Part shown: positions 54,802-63,266 of the stretch, piece by piece | Layout: each line of letters opens with the position of its first letter | How positions within the stretch are numbered: the stretch's first letter is position 1 | NCBI GenBank assembly: GCA_965242685.1 | Contig: OZ251487.1 | Span: 868,001-932,000, forward strand | DNA from: G965215055 sp965242685 | GTDB taxonomy: Bacteria > Pseudomonadota > Gammaproteobacteria > UBA4575 | Reading direction: 5' to 3' | DNA length: 64,000 bases | Program-made: the position numbers and the translations under genes | The notes under the pieces: generated by a model | The model's input: the letters and a program-made list of their open reading frames with translations, nothing else | The model's database searches: none | What the model was told of the DNA's origin: nothing

Positions 54802-55455
54802 TCAGACATTGATTGAAATATCTCGCAAGCTGCCCGAGTTGACGTCCTCCGCCGTAGGTAAGCAATTGTATGGCTCCAATTTTTCCTTGCTTGTAGAGGG
54901 ATGGGACTTTACCTTTTCATACCAGGCACTTACATGCGAACGAGAGCTTATCAAGTCGCCCGCGCCACGTATTTCGAGCAAGTTACAACATGCCGACCAG
55001 TGGATGTCCGCCAATGAAAAATCCCCGCATATAAAATCACCCTTCTTCGGGCGATTTTGTAGCTGCTGATCCAATCCGTCAAAAAGTGTCGCCAGGCCGG
55101 CTTCGTCGATGTCGTCACCCAACAGCGGCTGGACTTTTTCCACGACAATGCCCGCCCATTGATACATTACTGCCCGAAGTACCCCATTGCGCGGCACCAA
55201 AGACGGACCAAATCCCTTGTCGTCCAAATATGACATCACCGCATAGGTGCCATACACTAAAAAATCAATGTCTTGTAATGCAGGGCCTATGCCGTAAGGG
55301 GATTTTTCCAGAAAACTGCTGTCATCCAATCCACTGATGATCTGCGCTTCAATATCTACCCCTTTCTCGCCTGCCGTCTGCAAACATTTTCCAGTATTGA
55401 CACAACTTGGGTGTCCACTCAAAATCATTTTTGTTCTTAGCTGATCGCCAATCAT
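54802..55455 (-). CDS. Glutathione S-transferase family protein
   Basis: 217 residues. A thioredoxin-like N-terminal half (MILSGHPSCVNTGKCLQTAGEKGVDIEAQII, with FLVYGTYAVMSYLDDKG after it) and a helical C-terminal domain (ICGDFSLADIHWSACCNLLEIRG). The helix N-cap DFSLADI is typical of GSTs. The SCVNTGKC segment is unusual. In the same direction and close to the reductase and ferredoxin genes, so it may act on reactive oxidation products such as aldehydes or epoxides (inference). Confidence 0.78.
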   Translation of the reverse strand: MIGDQLRTKMILSGHPSCVNTGKCLQTAGEKGVDIEAQIISGLDDSSFLEKSPYGIGPALQDIDFLVYGTYAVMSYLDDKGFGPSLVPRNGVLRAVMYQWAGIVVEKVQPLLGDDIDEAGLATLFDGLDQQLQNRPKKGDFICGDFSLADIHWSACCNLLEIRGAGDLISSRSHVSAWYEKVKSHPSTSKEKLEPYNCLPTAEDVNSGSLRDISINV

Positions 55456-55607
55456 ATCTCCCCCTACTGATACAGTTCATCGGGCCGGCTCTTTACCGCC
55501 ACCCCAAACATTAAAAATAAACAGCTCTCAACAAATGAACACAATTAAGACCCTACCCAACCAAAATTTAAGTCGGACAGGCCTTCAATGTATAAAAAGC
55601 CGAGGCT

Positions 55608-55790
55608 TTAGTCGTCCTGTATTTGCAGCGCCCCCGATGGACATTTTGCAACGGTTTTACGAATATCCTCTTCCGGTGCGGCACTCTGATCAATTACAAA
55701 TTCTCCGTCTACAACCTTGAATACTTCCGGTGAACCTTTGACACATTCCCCGGCATGGCTACATACATTGGCATCATAAGTTACTTGCAT
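55608..55790 (-). CDS. Small 4Fe-4S mono-cluster ferredoxin (Fer4_19-type)
   Basis: 60 residues: DANVCSHAGECVKGSPEVF and KCPSGALQI. The spacing with one ligand pair at the start and a CPSGAL at the end matches the divergent mono-cluster ferredoxins found with CDGSH proteins and oxygenase systems. First gene of the redox cluster on the minus strand. Confidence 0.82.
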   Translation of the reverse strand: MQVTYDANVCSHAGECVKGSPEVFKVVDGEFVIDQSAAPEEDIRKTVAKCPSGALQIQDD

Positions 55791-56097
55791 GGTCGTCTCC
55801 TCATTTATAAAGACTTATTAATGATTGCTGCCGTGTTTAGTAGACTCTCCACAGTCATTTCTCCACGGGTTACTTCTCTACGGCTACTTATTATAGATTA
55901 TATCTATTTTTATTATAGCAAAAAAATTTCTTTATCTGTATCACTAAAAACCGGTAATGGTAAATAAAAATGTGGGCGGATAGCTCTGGCTATGCGGGTA
56001 AATGCGGGGGGTGGGTTGGAGATCAACGGCTAAGAATTGCGTTGCGTCTTGATGACGGCGTTACGTGTAGTTTTCAAAAGGTATCTAGCAGTCCCTT
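55791..56097. other. Intergenic region upstream of the redox cluster
   Basis: 307 bp without a gene. On the minus strand it has AT-rich TATAAT-like boxes at about 55890-55920 that could form the promoter of the ferredoxin-GST-reductase genes. I see no convincing -35. Confidence 0.4.
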
Positions 56098-56496
56098 TTA
56101 GGGGCCTCCTTTTGAATCAAATTCTAAGGATATGGAGTTGATACAATATCTCATATTGTTTGGGGGGATGCCATCTTCAAAGACATGTCCGAGATGTGCT
56201 CCACAGGCGGCACACAGTACTTCTGTTCTTTGCATTCCATGGCTCAAGTCGATCTCGGTCGTTACACTTTCGTCTTTATACGGTTGATAAAAGCTGGGCC
56301 AACCGGTACCGGAGTCAAACTTGTGTTGTGAATGAAAGAGGGGGTTTTTGCAGCAAACGCATCTGTAAAGGCCTTTTTCTTTGTGGTTGTGGTATTTGCC
56401 GCTAAAAGGTGGCTCCGTGCCCTTCTGCCTACAGATGTAGAATTGTTCCGGCGTTAGATCTTTACGCCACTGTTGCGTTGACTTTTTGATCTCCAC
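56098..56496 (-). CDS. msrB: Peptide methionine-(R)-S-oxide reductase
   Basis: 132 residues. Zinc ligands in CVCCKNPLF and CAACGAHLGHVF, substrate region GTGWPSFYQP and catalytic Cys in MRYCINSISLEF. It repairs oxidised methionine. The only start is GTG 56494-56496; an in-frame stop lies five codons upstream, in a copy of its own 5' end (see 56505-56549). H2O2 from MtoX may make Met repair useful. Confidence 0.94.
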   Translation of the reverse strand: MEIKKSTQQWRKDLTPEQFYICRQKGTEPPFSGKYHNHKEKGLYRCVCCKNPLFHSQHKFDSGTGWPSFYQPYKDESVTTEIDLSHGMQRTEVLCAACGAHLGHVFEDGIPPNNMRYCINSISLEFDSKGGP

Positions 56497-56504
56497 GTTA
56501 CTTG

Positions 56505-56549
56505 GGTGTTAGATTTTACGCCACTGTTGTGCTGATTTTTTTATTTCCA
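56505..56549 (-). pseudogene. Duplicated 5' fragment of msrB
   Basis: About 45 bp closely matching the first 15 codons of msrB (56453-56498), reading GTG then EIKKSAQQWRK before a one-base deletion creates a stop. It lies exactly between the msrB start and the 3' edge of the methyltransferase unit, suggesting that arrival of that unit duplicated or copied the msrB start. Confidence 0.68.
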
Positions 56550-57850
56550 CACGGGTGCGGTCAACGGCTCGATGTTTTGTAGTTCTTAATCTCGTCAATG
56601 ATGTCTTGCAACGCTGCATGGACCCATTCATGTTTATTCTCAAACCTCTCATGGATGTGGGATTCCGTTTCCCTGAACCACGGCGTTTCAAACTTGAATT
56701 CAAGTTTGTACTGCCGGTCGGGATCGGGCGTTTGATAGGAATTCAAACGAGATTTCCAATCTTTCGCAATGCCGACTTTATATTCGCCCGGATATTTCGG
56801 ATTCGAGATGACATACACAAATTTCTGCTCTTGGTAGTCCGTACCCTGATCCGTCCGTTTCGGTGGATCCGTTCTCATGTGAATCTTGTTTTGAGATTTA
56901 AGTAAATGGCTGGGGTCGGCCACTTCTTTGGTCAATCGCTGCTTAACGAGTTCATACGCCTTTATTGTTATATCAACACCGATCCATTGCCTGTTCAGTT
57001 CCTCGGCCGCAACGCACGTGGTCGCACAACCGCAAAACGGGTCAAGCACTATATCCCCCTCGTTGCTGGAGGCCTGGATGATGCGCCTTAATAAGGCCAA
57101 AGGTTTCTGGGTGGGATAGCCGGTATAATTGCGCGCCGCCGGCTGTACGCAAGGGATGCGCCAAACCGCGTCAACCTTTTTGTCCGTCACTGTGCGATAC
57201 ATAATTTTGCCGTCTGGCCCACGCTTGTTTTTCAACACACCATCAACGTTCTTCCTGACTAATTGCCTTGTTGGGTTTTCCCGTAATTCTCGTTGCGGAT
57301 TGAACTTTGTTTGATGGCTGCAAGCATAAAAAAGCAGTTGGTCGTAGTTCCGACCAAAGAGACGCTTTCCAGCCGAATACTTATTATAATAGTGCCAGAT
57401 GATTTCATTCCGAAAATTCTTCTCTCCAAAGATACAATCCATCGTGGTCTTCAGATAATGGCTCATCGTGGGGTCGCAATGCAGATAGATGCTCCCCGTT
57501 GGCTTGAGCACCCGGCGGCATTCCAAGAGGCGAATCGCCATATACGCCAAGTAGGCGAAGTTGTGGGGCTTGCCTATCCCCCGTATGCCATCGAGATAAC
57601 TAAAAAGATCGCTCTGATTTTCCTCAAGGGTCTTTAGCCACTCTTCCTTCAGATCGTCTTGCGTGAAAATATCCTTAAAACTGGCGCCTTCGGCACTGGT
57701 GCCGATGGGGGCGGTAAATTTCTTATTCTTGTTGAAGGGCGGGTCCAGATAGATTAAGTCGATACACTCCGAGTTGATCCCCTGCAAAATATCCAGGTTG
57801 TCATCACAGAAAATGGTTCGGTTTTGTACATTGCATTCCGTCATTTATTT
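56550..57850 (-). mobile_element. Gene-sized repeat unit, copy 1 (methyltransferase-nuclease-like gene)
   Basis: Identity with copy 2 (61795-63251) begins at CACGGGTGCGG, eleven bases past the stop codon, and ends seven bases before the start codon. Outside these edges the sequences are unrelated. No terminal inverted repeats or transposase are seen. Both ends lie at the boundaries of host genes (msrB start, pnp stop). Confidence 0.6.
56561..57844 (-). CDS. DNA methyltransferase (beta class) fused to a T5orf172/GIY-YIG-like domain, copy 1
   Basis: 427 residues. Motif IV LDPPF (34-37) comes first, the target-recognition region is at 149-240, then TGYPTQKP (241-248) and motif I DPFCGCATT (268-276): order IV-TRD-I, a beta-class amino-methyltransferase, probably N6-adenine. 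Residues 341-416 (FVYVISNPKYPGEYKVGIA, then KSRLNSYQT, RETESHIHERFENKHEWV) resemble the T5orf172/Mug113 domain of the GIY-YIG nuclease superfamily, with Tyr, Arg and Glu candidates present. Starts four bases after the pnp stop and is likely read through from pnp. About 95% like copy 2 outside the TRD. Confidence 0.86.
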   Translation of the reverse strand: MTECNVQNRTIFCDDNLDILQGINSECIDLIYLDPPFNKNKKFTAPIGTSAEGASFKDIFTQDDLKEEWLKTLEENQSDLFSYLDGIRGIGKPHNFAYLAYMAIRLLECRRVLKPTGSIYLHCDPTMSHYLKTTMDCIFGEKNFRNEIIWHYYNKYSAGKRLFGRNYDQLLFYACSHQTKFNPQRELRENPTRQLVRKNVDGVLKNKRGPDGKIMYRTVTDKKVDAVWRIPCVQPAARNYTGYPTQKPLALLRRIIQASSNEGDIVLDPFCGCATTCVAAEELNRQWIGVDITIKAYELVKQRLTKEVADPSHLLKSQNKIHMRTDPPKRTDQGTDYQEQKFVYVISNPKYPGEYKVGIAKDWKSRLNSYQTPDPDRQYKLEFKFETPWFRETESHIHERFENKHEWVHAALQDIIDEIKNYKTSSR

Positions 57851-59939
57851 ACAAGCGGTCGCTTTCTACGGCTTTCATGCTCAATCTGATGCGCCCCTGC
57901 TTGTCAATTTCAAGCACTTTTACCGTGATGATGTCGCCTTCGGTGAGTTCGTCGCTTACATTTTCTACGCGCTCATGTGAAATTTGTGAGATATGCACCA
58001 ATCCATCCTTGCCGGGTAACACGCTGACAAAGGCGCCAAAATCCATAATTTTCACGACTTTGCCTTCGTAGGTTTTACCTACTACTACGTCTTCGGTAAT
58101 TTGTTCGATGCGGCGTTTGGCAATATCACCGGCGGCTTTATCCACCGACGCAATGCGCACAACGCCTTCATCGTCAATGTCAATGGTGGTGCCGGTCTCC
58201 TCCGTCAATGCGCGAATGGTGGCGCCTCCCTTGCCGATCACGTCGCGTATTTTGTCGGGATGGATCCTTAGCACCGTAAAGCGAGGCGCATACTCGGACA
58301 TTTCTTGACGCGGCGCGGAAATCACGGCGTTCATTTTTTCAAGTATGTGTAAACGGCCTTCGCGCGCCTGTGTAAGTGCTATTTGCATGATCTCCCGCGT
58401 AATTCCTTCAACTTTGATGTCCATTTGTAATGCGGTCACCCCTTCCTGCGTCCCGGCAACCTTGAAGTCCATATCGCCAAGATGGTCTTCATCGCCTAAA
58501 ATATCGGTCAGTACAACGAAGTCATCGCCTTCTTTAATCAGACCCATAGCTATACCCGCAACCGGCGCCTTGATGGGTACTCCGGCATCCATCAAGGATA
58601 AGCTGGTGCCACAGACGCTGGCCATGGAACTGGAGCCGTTGGACTCGGTAATCTCCGAGACTACGCGTATTACATAAGGGAATTCATCTTCAGTGGGGAC
58701 CACGGCGCGAATCCCTCGTTTTGCGAGCTTTCCGTGACCCACTTCACGACGCTTGGGTGAACCTATAAACCCGGTTTCACCTACACTGAATGGCGGAAAG
58801 TTGTAGTGCAGTATGAAGTTGTCTTTGAATTCGCCTTCTATGGCATCGATGATCTGGGCGTCTCTGCCCGTGCCCAGCGTAGTAACCACCAGTGCTTGTG
58901 TTTCGCCGCGGGTGAATAGCGCGCTGCCATGGGTGCGAGGCAAAAGACCCGTGCGAACCGTAACCGGGCGAACCATGTTTTTATCTCGTCCGTCTATACG
59001 CTTTTCACCGGATAAAACCCGCTCACGCACGGTTTTTTTCTCAAGCCTTTTAAGGGCGTCAAGCATATCGGCCTCACTGTGTCCTCCTTCTTCGTCTATC
59101 AGCGACTCACACGCCTCCCTACAGATTTGGCCGACCCTTTCCTGACGCTCCAGTTTGCCCGCAATTTTATAGGCTTCCCCCAGCTCCCGACCACAAGTAG
59201 AGTCGACCTTTTCTTCCAGAGATTCGTCACGCTCGGGCGGCTGCCAATCCCATGCCGGTTTCCCCGCCTTATCCGCAAATTCCTGAATCGCGCTTATCGC
59301 CGCCTGTAGTTGTTCGTGACCAAACATCACCGCGCCAAGCATGATCTCTTCGGAAAGAACATCGGCCTCCGATTCCACCATCAAAACAACGTCCTTCGTT
59401 CCCGCAACAACGAGGTCAAGCCGGGATGTTTTAAGCAAGGAATAGCCGGGATTTAAGATATAGCCGCCGTTCTTGTAGCCAACTCGCGCCGCACCCATCG
59501 GCCCGCTAAAAGGCATGCCGGATATCGATAAGGCGGCAGAGGCGCCGATCATCGCCGGTATGTCGGGGTCTACATCGGTATTCATGGAGATTACCGTGGC
59601 AATGACTTGGACTTCGTTGGTGAAGCTCTTGGGAAACATCGGGCGAAGGGGGCGATCAATGAGGCGAGAAGTTAAGGTCTCTTTTTCGGAAGGGCGTCCT
59701 TCTCGCTTGAAAAAACCGCCGGGTATTTTACCGGCGGCATAGGTCTTTTCCTGATAATTTACCGTAAGCGGAAAGAAATCCCGCCCCGACCCCGGGTCTT
59801 TCTGCCCAACTACAGTTACCAGCACCGTAGTGCCGCCCATATCAACCACAACCGCTCCATCCGCCTGACGCGCAACTTCTCCGGTTTCCAATGTGACTGA
59901 ATGTTCTCCATACAAAAATGATTGCATTATTTTATTCAC
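57849..59939 (-). CDS. pnp: Polyribonucleotide nucleotidyltransferase
   Basis: 696 residues: two RNase PH domains (GGTTVLVTVVGQKD; LFTRGETQALVVTTLG), KH domain (IRDVIGKGGATIRALTEETG) and S1 domain (VGKTYEGKVVKIMDFGAFV). 3'-5' phosphorolytic RNA decay, part of the degradosome. Downstream of rpsO in the usual order. Confidence 0.98.
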   Translation of the reverse strand: MNKIMQSFLYGEHSVTLETGEVARQADGAVVVDMGGTTVLVTVVGQKDPGSGRDFFPLTVNYQEKTYAAGKIPGGFFKREGRPSEKETLTSRLIDRPLRPMFPKSFTNEVQVIATVISMNTDVDPDIPAMIGASAALSISGMPFSGPMGAARVGYKNGGYILNPGYSLLKTSRLDLVVAGTKDVVLMVESEADVLSEEIMLGAVMFGHEQLQAAISAIQEFADKAGKPAWDWQPPERDESLEEKVDSTCGRELGEAYKIAGKLERQERVGQICREACESLIDEEGGHSEADMLDALKRLEKKTVRERVLSGEKRIDGRDKNMVRPVTVRTGLLPRTHGSALFTRGETQALVVTTLGTGRDAQIIDAIEGEFKDNFILHYNFPPFSVGETGFIGSPKRREVGHGKLAKRGIRAVVPTEDEFPYVIRVVSEITESNGSSSMASVCGTSLSLMDAGVPIKAPVAGIAMGLIKEGDDFVVLTDILGDEDHLGDMDFKVAGTQEGVTALQMDIKVEGITREIMQIALTQAREGRLHILEKMNAVISAPRQEMSEYAPRFTVLRIHPDKIRDVIGKGGATIRALTEETGTTIDIDDEGVVRIASVDKAAGDIAKRRIEQITEDVVVGKTYEGKVVKIMDFGAFVSVLPGKDGLVHISQISHERVENVSDELTEGDIITVKVLEIDKQGRIRLSMKAVESDRL

Positions 59940-60081
59940 TGATTTTTTCCAACTTTGTTATCTATTCCAGAATTGCATAGTCCGTTAAAAGTGCCTGCAT
60001 CGTCTACACAGGCAGACATGTAAAACATTAACTACGCCCGCTATTAATTGCTGAATATCTTTCTAAAGGAGAGATGTTTAT

Positions 60082-60351
60082 TCAGCGCCTTAGTCCGAGT
60101 GAACCGATCAGTTCCCGATACCTTTTTTGGTCTCTATTTTGCAAGTAATTCAGAAGCTTTCGGCGATGGTTGACCATCTTCAACAACCCATGCCGAGAAT
60201 GATGGTCTTTCTTGTGTATTTTGAGGTGTTCGCTTAAATATGAGATTCGTGCCGATAAGAGTGCAACCTGCACTTCCGGCGACCCTGTATCGGTGTCATT
60301 GCGCCGATATTTTTCAACAATTTCCGATTTGTCATCCGCTGTAGTCGCCAT
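60082..60351 (-). CDS. rpsO: 30S ribosomal protein S15
   Basis: 89 residues with DTGSPEVQVALLSARISYLSEHLK, HKKDHHSRHGLLKMVNHRRKLLNYL; typical S15. Binds 16S rRNA helix 22. In order truB-rpsO-pnp. Confidence 0.98.
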   Translation of the reverse strand: MATTADDKSEIVEKYRRNDTDTGSPEVQVALLSARISYLSEHLKIHKKDHHSRHGLLKMVNHRRKLLNYLQNRDQKRYRELIGSLGLRR

Positions 60352-60533
60352 TTTTCAGTTTGCCTTTGTGCTCTTTTCGCATTAGCGAATCTATTCAAAC
60401 GTGGGATTTTACCATGCAAGCCATAGCAGACAAGAATAAATCATGGAAATTCCGCATTAATAATTTTTCTGGGCTATATTTTTTGATGATCTAAATCTGG
60501 TCTCGGGCGGCGAACCCGTGGCAGGTTCCCCAA

Positions 60534-61295
60534 TTAAACAACTTCCCGCAATCGATCCTCTGCGGCTAGGATGTCATCGGGTGAAATAAGGACTTCATCA
60601 AGTGAAGACGGTGATCTTTGGGCGCGCTTCTCCAGTTCCGGCAGTGTATATTGAACGGGGTCAACAAACGGGCCGATACTCGTGCGCCGTAAATTTACGA
60701 CATGCGCACCACAGCCTAAGTATCGCCCCAAATCTTCGACCAGAACTCTAATATACGTACCTTTTGAACAATGGACATATATATGCAGGAGGTCTCCCTC
60801 ACGTTTGGTCAAAACAAGTTTATAAATTTGAATTTTTCTTGGCTGTCGCTCAATTTCAATCCCTTTTCTCGCCAATTTGTATAGCCTCGTACCTCGGTAC
60901 TTCAAGGCTGAAAACATCGGTGGAATCTGCTCAATACTGCCAGCCAGGTGTTTTATGCCTTGACTCACGGCATAGTCCGTAATAAAGGATGCATCCTGCC
61001 GTGCGGTCACCTTGCCGTCTGTATCCCCCGTCTCCGTAGTAACGCCAAGCTTGAGCAGTACCTCGTAACGTTTATCCGCACTAAGTAAGTAGTTTGCTAT
61101 TTTTGTCGCACGACCAAAGCAAACGACCAATAACCCGGTTGCAAGGGGGTCCAAGCTCCCGGTGTGTCCGGCTTTTGCGGCATGAAATAATCTTTTTACT
61201 TTCTGCACCGCCAGATTCGAGGTAATGCCCGTAGGCTTGTCCAGCAATAACAAACCATCCAACACGCGTGCCTCGTTCCGCCTTTGTCCCGACAT
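60534..61295 (-). CDS. truB: tRNA pseudouridine-55 synthase
   Basis: 253 residues. GLLLLDKPTGITSNLAVQKV, GHTGSLDPLATGLLVVCFG with the catalytic Asp, and KGTYIRVLVEDLG. Its start overlaps the rbfA stop by one base. The C-terminal PUA domain looks short (usual E. coli length is about 314), so this is the short TruB form. Confidence 0.95.
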   Translation of the reverse strand: MSGQRRNEARVLDGLLLLDKPTGITSNLAVQKVKRLFHAAKAGHTGSLDPLATGLLVVCFGRATKIANYLLSADKRYEVLLKLGVTTETGDTDGKVTARQDASFITDYAVSQGIKHLAGSIEQIPPMFSALKYRGTRLYKLARKGIEIERQPRKIQIYKLVLTKREGDLLHIYVHCSKGTYIRVLVEDLGRYLGCGAHVVNLRRTSIGPFVDPVQYTLPELEKRAQRSPSSLDEVLISPDDILAAEDRLREVV

Positions 61296-61654
61296 CAGCT
61301 ATTGATTACGTCTTGCCGAATTAGTCGTTCGATCTTTTCGCTCTTGGCTGTAGTGTCATCAAAGATAAAACGTAATTCGGGGATCTTGCGGATATGTAAT
61401 TTGCGGCCAAGTTGTGTACGAAAAAACCCTTTTGCGCTCTCCAACCCCTGCATTACCTCCTCCAAATCTTGTTGAGTATCCAAAAAGCTAAAATAAATTT
61501 TTGCCAAACCTAAATTTTTTGTAACAACGACTTCGCAGATGATGACCTTTGAGATACGCGGGTCATTTACCTCTTTACGCAACATGGTGGCAAGTTCGCG
61601 GCAAAGCTGCTCTCCGATGCGTAATGATCTAGACCCCATGCTACCGCGAGACAC
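61295..61654 (-). CDS. rbfA: Ribosome-binding factor A
   Basis: 119 residues. RIGEQLCRELATMLRKEVNDPRISKVIICEVVVTKNLGLAKIYFSFL and a C-terminal LGRKLHIRKIPELRFIFDD match RbfA, which helps mature 16S rRNA. It is normally next to infB; here a methyltransferase gene intervenes. A TATATAAT-like -10 box at 61713-61720 may restore its own promoter. Confidence 0.95.
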   Translation of the reverse strand: MSRGSMGSRSLRIGEQLCRELATMLRKEVNDPRISKVIICEVVVTKNLGLAKIYFSFLDTQQDLEEVMQGLESAKGFFRTQLGRKLHIRKIPELRFIFDDTTAKSEKIERLIRQDVINS

Positions 61655-61712
61655 TTATAAGCCCCGACATAAAGATGCCCAGAGAATGCACAAAGTTAAA
61701 ATTTTTCCGGGA

Positions 61713-61723
61713 ATTATATAGCA
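61713..61723 (-). promoter_or_regulatory. Possible promoter -10 box upstream of rbfA
   Basis: Minus strand TGCTATATAAT resembles an extended -10 element, about 60 bases before rbfA and downstream of the inserted methyltransferase gene. No clear -35 box. Confidence 0.3.
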
Positions 61724-61794
61724 AAATCCACAGGGGTTTTTATTTCCGTATCCGCTTTTATTCCCGCCCTAGTTGCACAAAATCCGGCAAGCCG

Positions 61795-63251
61795 CACGGG
61801 TGCGGTCAACGGCTCGATGTTTTGTAGTTCTTAATCTCGTCAATGATGTCTTTCAACTTCGCATGGACCCATTCATGTTTATTTTCAAATCTCTCATGGA
61901 TGTGGGACTCCGTCTCCCTGAACCACGGCGTTTCAAACTTGAATTCAAGTTTGTACTGCCGGTCGGGATCGGACGTTTGATAGGAATTCAAACGAGACCG
62001 CCAATCCTTCGCAATACCCACTTTATACTCGCCCGGAAAATTCGGATGCGAGATGACGTACACAAATTTCTGCTCTTGATAGTCCGCACCTTGATCCGTC
62101 CGTTTCGGCGGATCCGTTCTCATGTGAATAATGTTTTGAGATTTAAATAAATGGCTGGGGTCGGCCACTTCTTTGGTCAATCGTTGCTTAACCAGTTCAT
62201 ACGCCTTTATTGATATATCAACACCGATCCATTGCCTGTTCAGGTCTTCGGCCGCAACGCATGTGGTCGCACACCCGCAAAACGGATCCAGCACTATATC
62301 GCCTTTGTTACTGCTCACCTTGATAATGCGCTTGAGTAATGCAATCGGCTTTTGGGTGGGATAGCCGGTACTTTCCTCCCCCTTACTCTCTTTGATGTCA
62401 TCCCATAAATTGTTTCGTATCGATCCGGCCTTGGGGCGGATTTTTCGGTAAAGCTGTTGATCTTTTTCTACCAACTCTCCCGCCTTATCAAGTTCCTCCA
62501 TCTTTTCTCGACCAACCTTCCAGCCAGAGGCATGGGGGGGATTGTATCCCCTGTACTCATAACACAAATTAGGGCGGGGATCGGCACTCCTTCTGTTACA
62601 TGCAAGATCCAGGTAATACCTGCCATTATCATCTTGTAGATTAAATGCCTTTATTTTTTCTCCATACGGCTCAAGCACCGGACTCATATCAAAAAAAGAA
62701 TTCTTTGATTTAAAGTAAAACAGTATACATTCCGTATTGCTGTTGAATTTCCTTGCCGCAAACTGCGATCCCTTAAAACCTCTCGAAGTACTTTTCCAAA
62801 CGATCTCATTTCTGAAGTTATCCTCTCCAAAGATGCAATCCATCGTGGTCTTTAGGTAATGGCTCATCGTTGCGTCACAATGAAGATAGACGCTTCCCGT
62901 TGGTTTCAAAACTCGGCGGCATTCCAAGAGACGAATCGCCATATACGCCAGGTAGGCGAAGTTGTAAGGCTTGCCTATACCCCGTATGCCACTGAGATAA
63001 CGAAAAAGATCGCTCTGATTTTCCTCAAGGGTCTTTAACCACTCTTCCTTCAGGTCGTCTTGCGTGAAAATATCCTTGAAGCTGGCGCCTTCGGCACTGG
63101 TGCCGATGGGGGCGGTAAATTTCTTGTTCTTGTTGAAGGGCGGGTCCAGATAGATTAAGTCGATACACTCCGAATTGATCCCCTGTAAAATATCCAGGTT
63201 GTCATCACAGAAAATGGTTCGGTTTTGCACATTGCATTCGGTCATTTATTT
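61795..63251 (-). mobile_element. Gene-sized repeat unit, copy 2 (methyltransferase-nuclease-like gene)
   Basis: The same edges as copy 1: CACGGGTGCGG at the 3' side and AAATAAATG at the start codon side. Inserted between infB and rbfA, which are normally adjacent. It is 156 bp longer because of a larger target-recognition region. Confidence 0.62.
61806..63245 (-). CDS. DNA methyltransferase (beta class) fused to a T5orf172/GIY-YIG-like domain, copy 2
   Basis: 479 residues. Residues 1-148 differ from copy 1 at about seven positions and the last 180 are also near-identical, but the middle (about 149-292) is unrelated to copy 1 in sequence (FKGSQFAARKFNSNTECILFY onward). Catalytic LDPPF, TGYPTQKP, DPFCGCATT and the GIY-YIG-like tail are intact. 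This shows a swapped target-recognition domain and a different DNA target. It starts 21 bases after the infB stop, so it should be translated from the infB message. Confidence 0.87.
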   Translation of the reverse strand: MTECNVQNRTIFCDDNLDILQGINSECIDLIYLDPPFNKNKKFTAPIGTSAEGASFKDIFTQDDLKEEWLKTLEENQSDLFRYLSGIRGIGKPYNFAYLAYMAIRLLECRRVLKPTGSVYLHCDATMSHYLKTTMDCIFGEDNFRNEIVWKSTSRGFKGSQFAARKFNSNTECILFYFKSKNSFFDMSPVLEPYGEKIKAFNLQDDNGRYYLDLACNRRSADPRPNLCYEYRGYNPPHASGWKVGREKMEELDKAGELVEKDQQLYRKIRPKAGSIRNNLWDDIKESKGEESTGYPTQKPIALLKRIIKVSSNKGDIVLDPFCGCATTCVAAEDLNRQWIGVDISIKAYELVKQRLTKEVADPSHLFKSQNIIHMRTDPPKRTDQGADYQEQKFVYVISHPNFPGEYKVGIAKDWRSRLNSYQTSDPDRQYKLEFKFETPWFRETESHIHERFENKHEWVHAKLKDIIDEIKNYKTSSR

Positions 63252-63266
63252 GATAATTCCCAAACT

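Noticed and set aside
60500..60533. Hairpin GGGAACC...GGTTC downstream of truB as a terminator
   Set aside because: Stem is short and no T run follows on the minus strand; rpsO lies next in the same direction.
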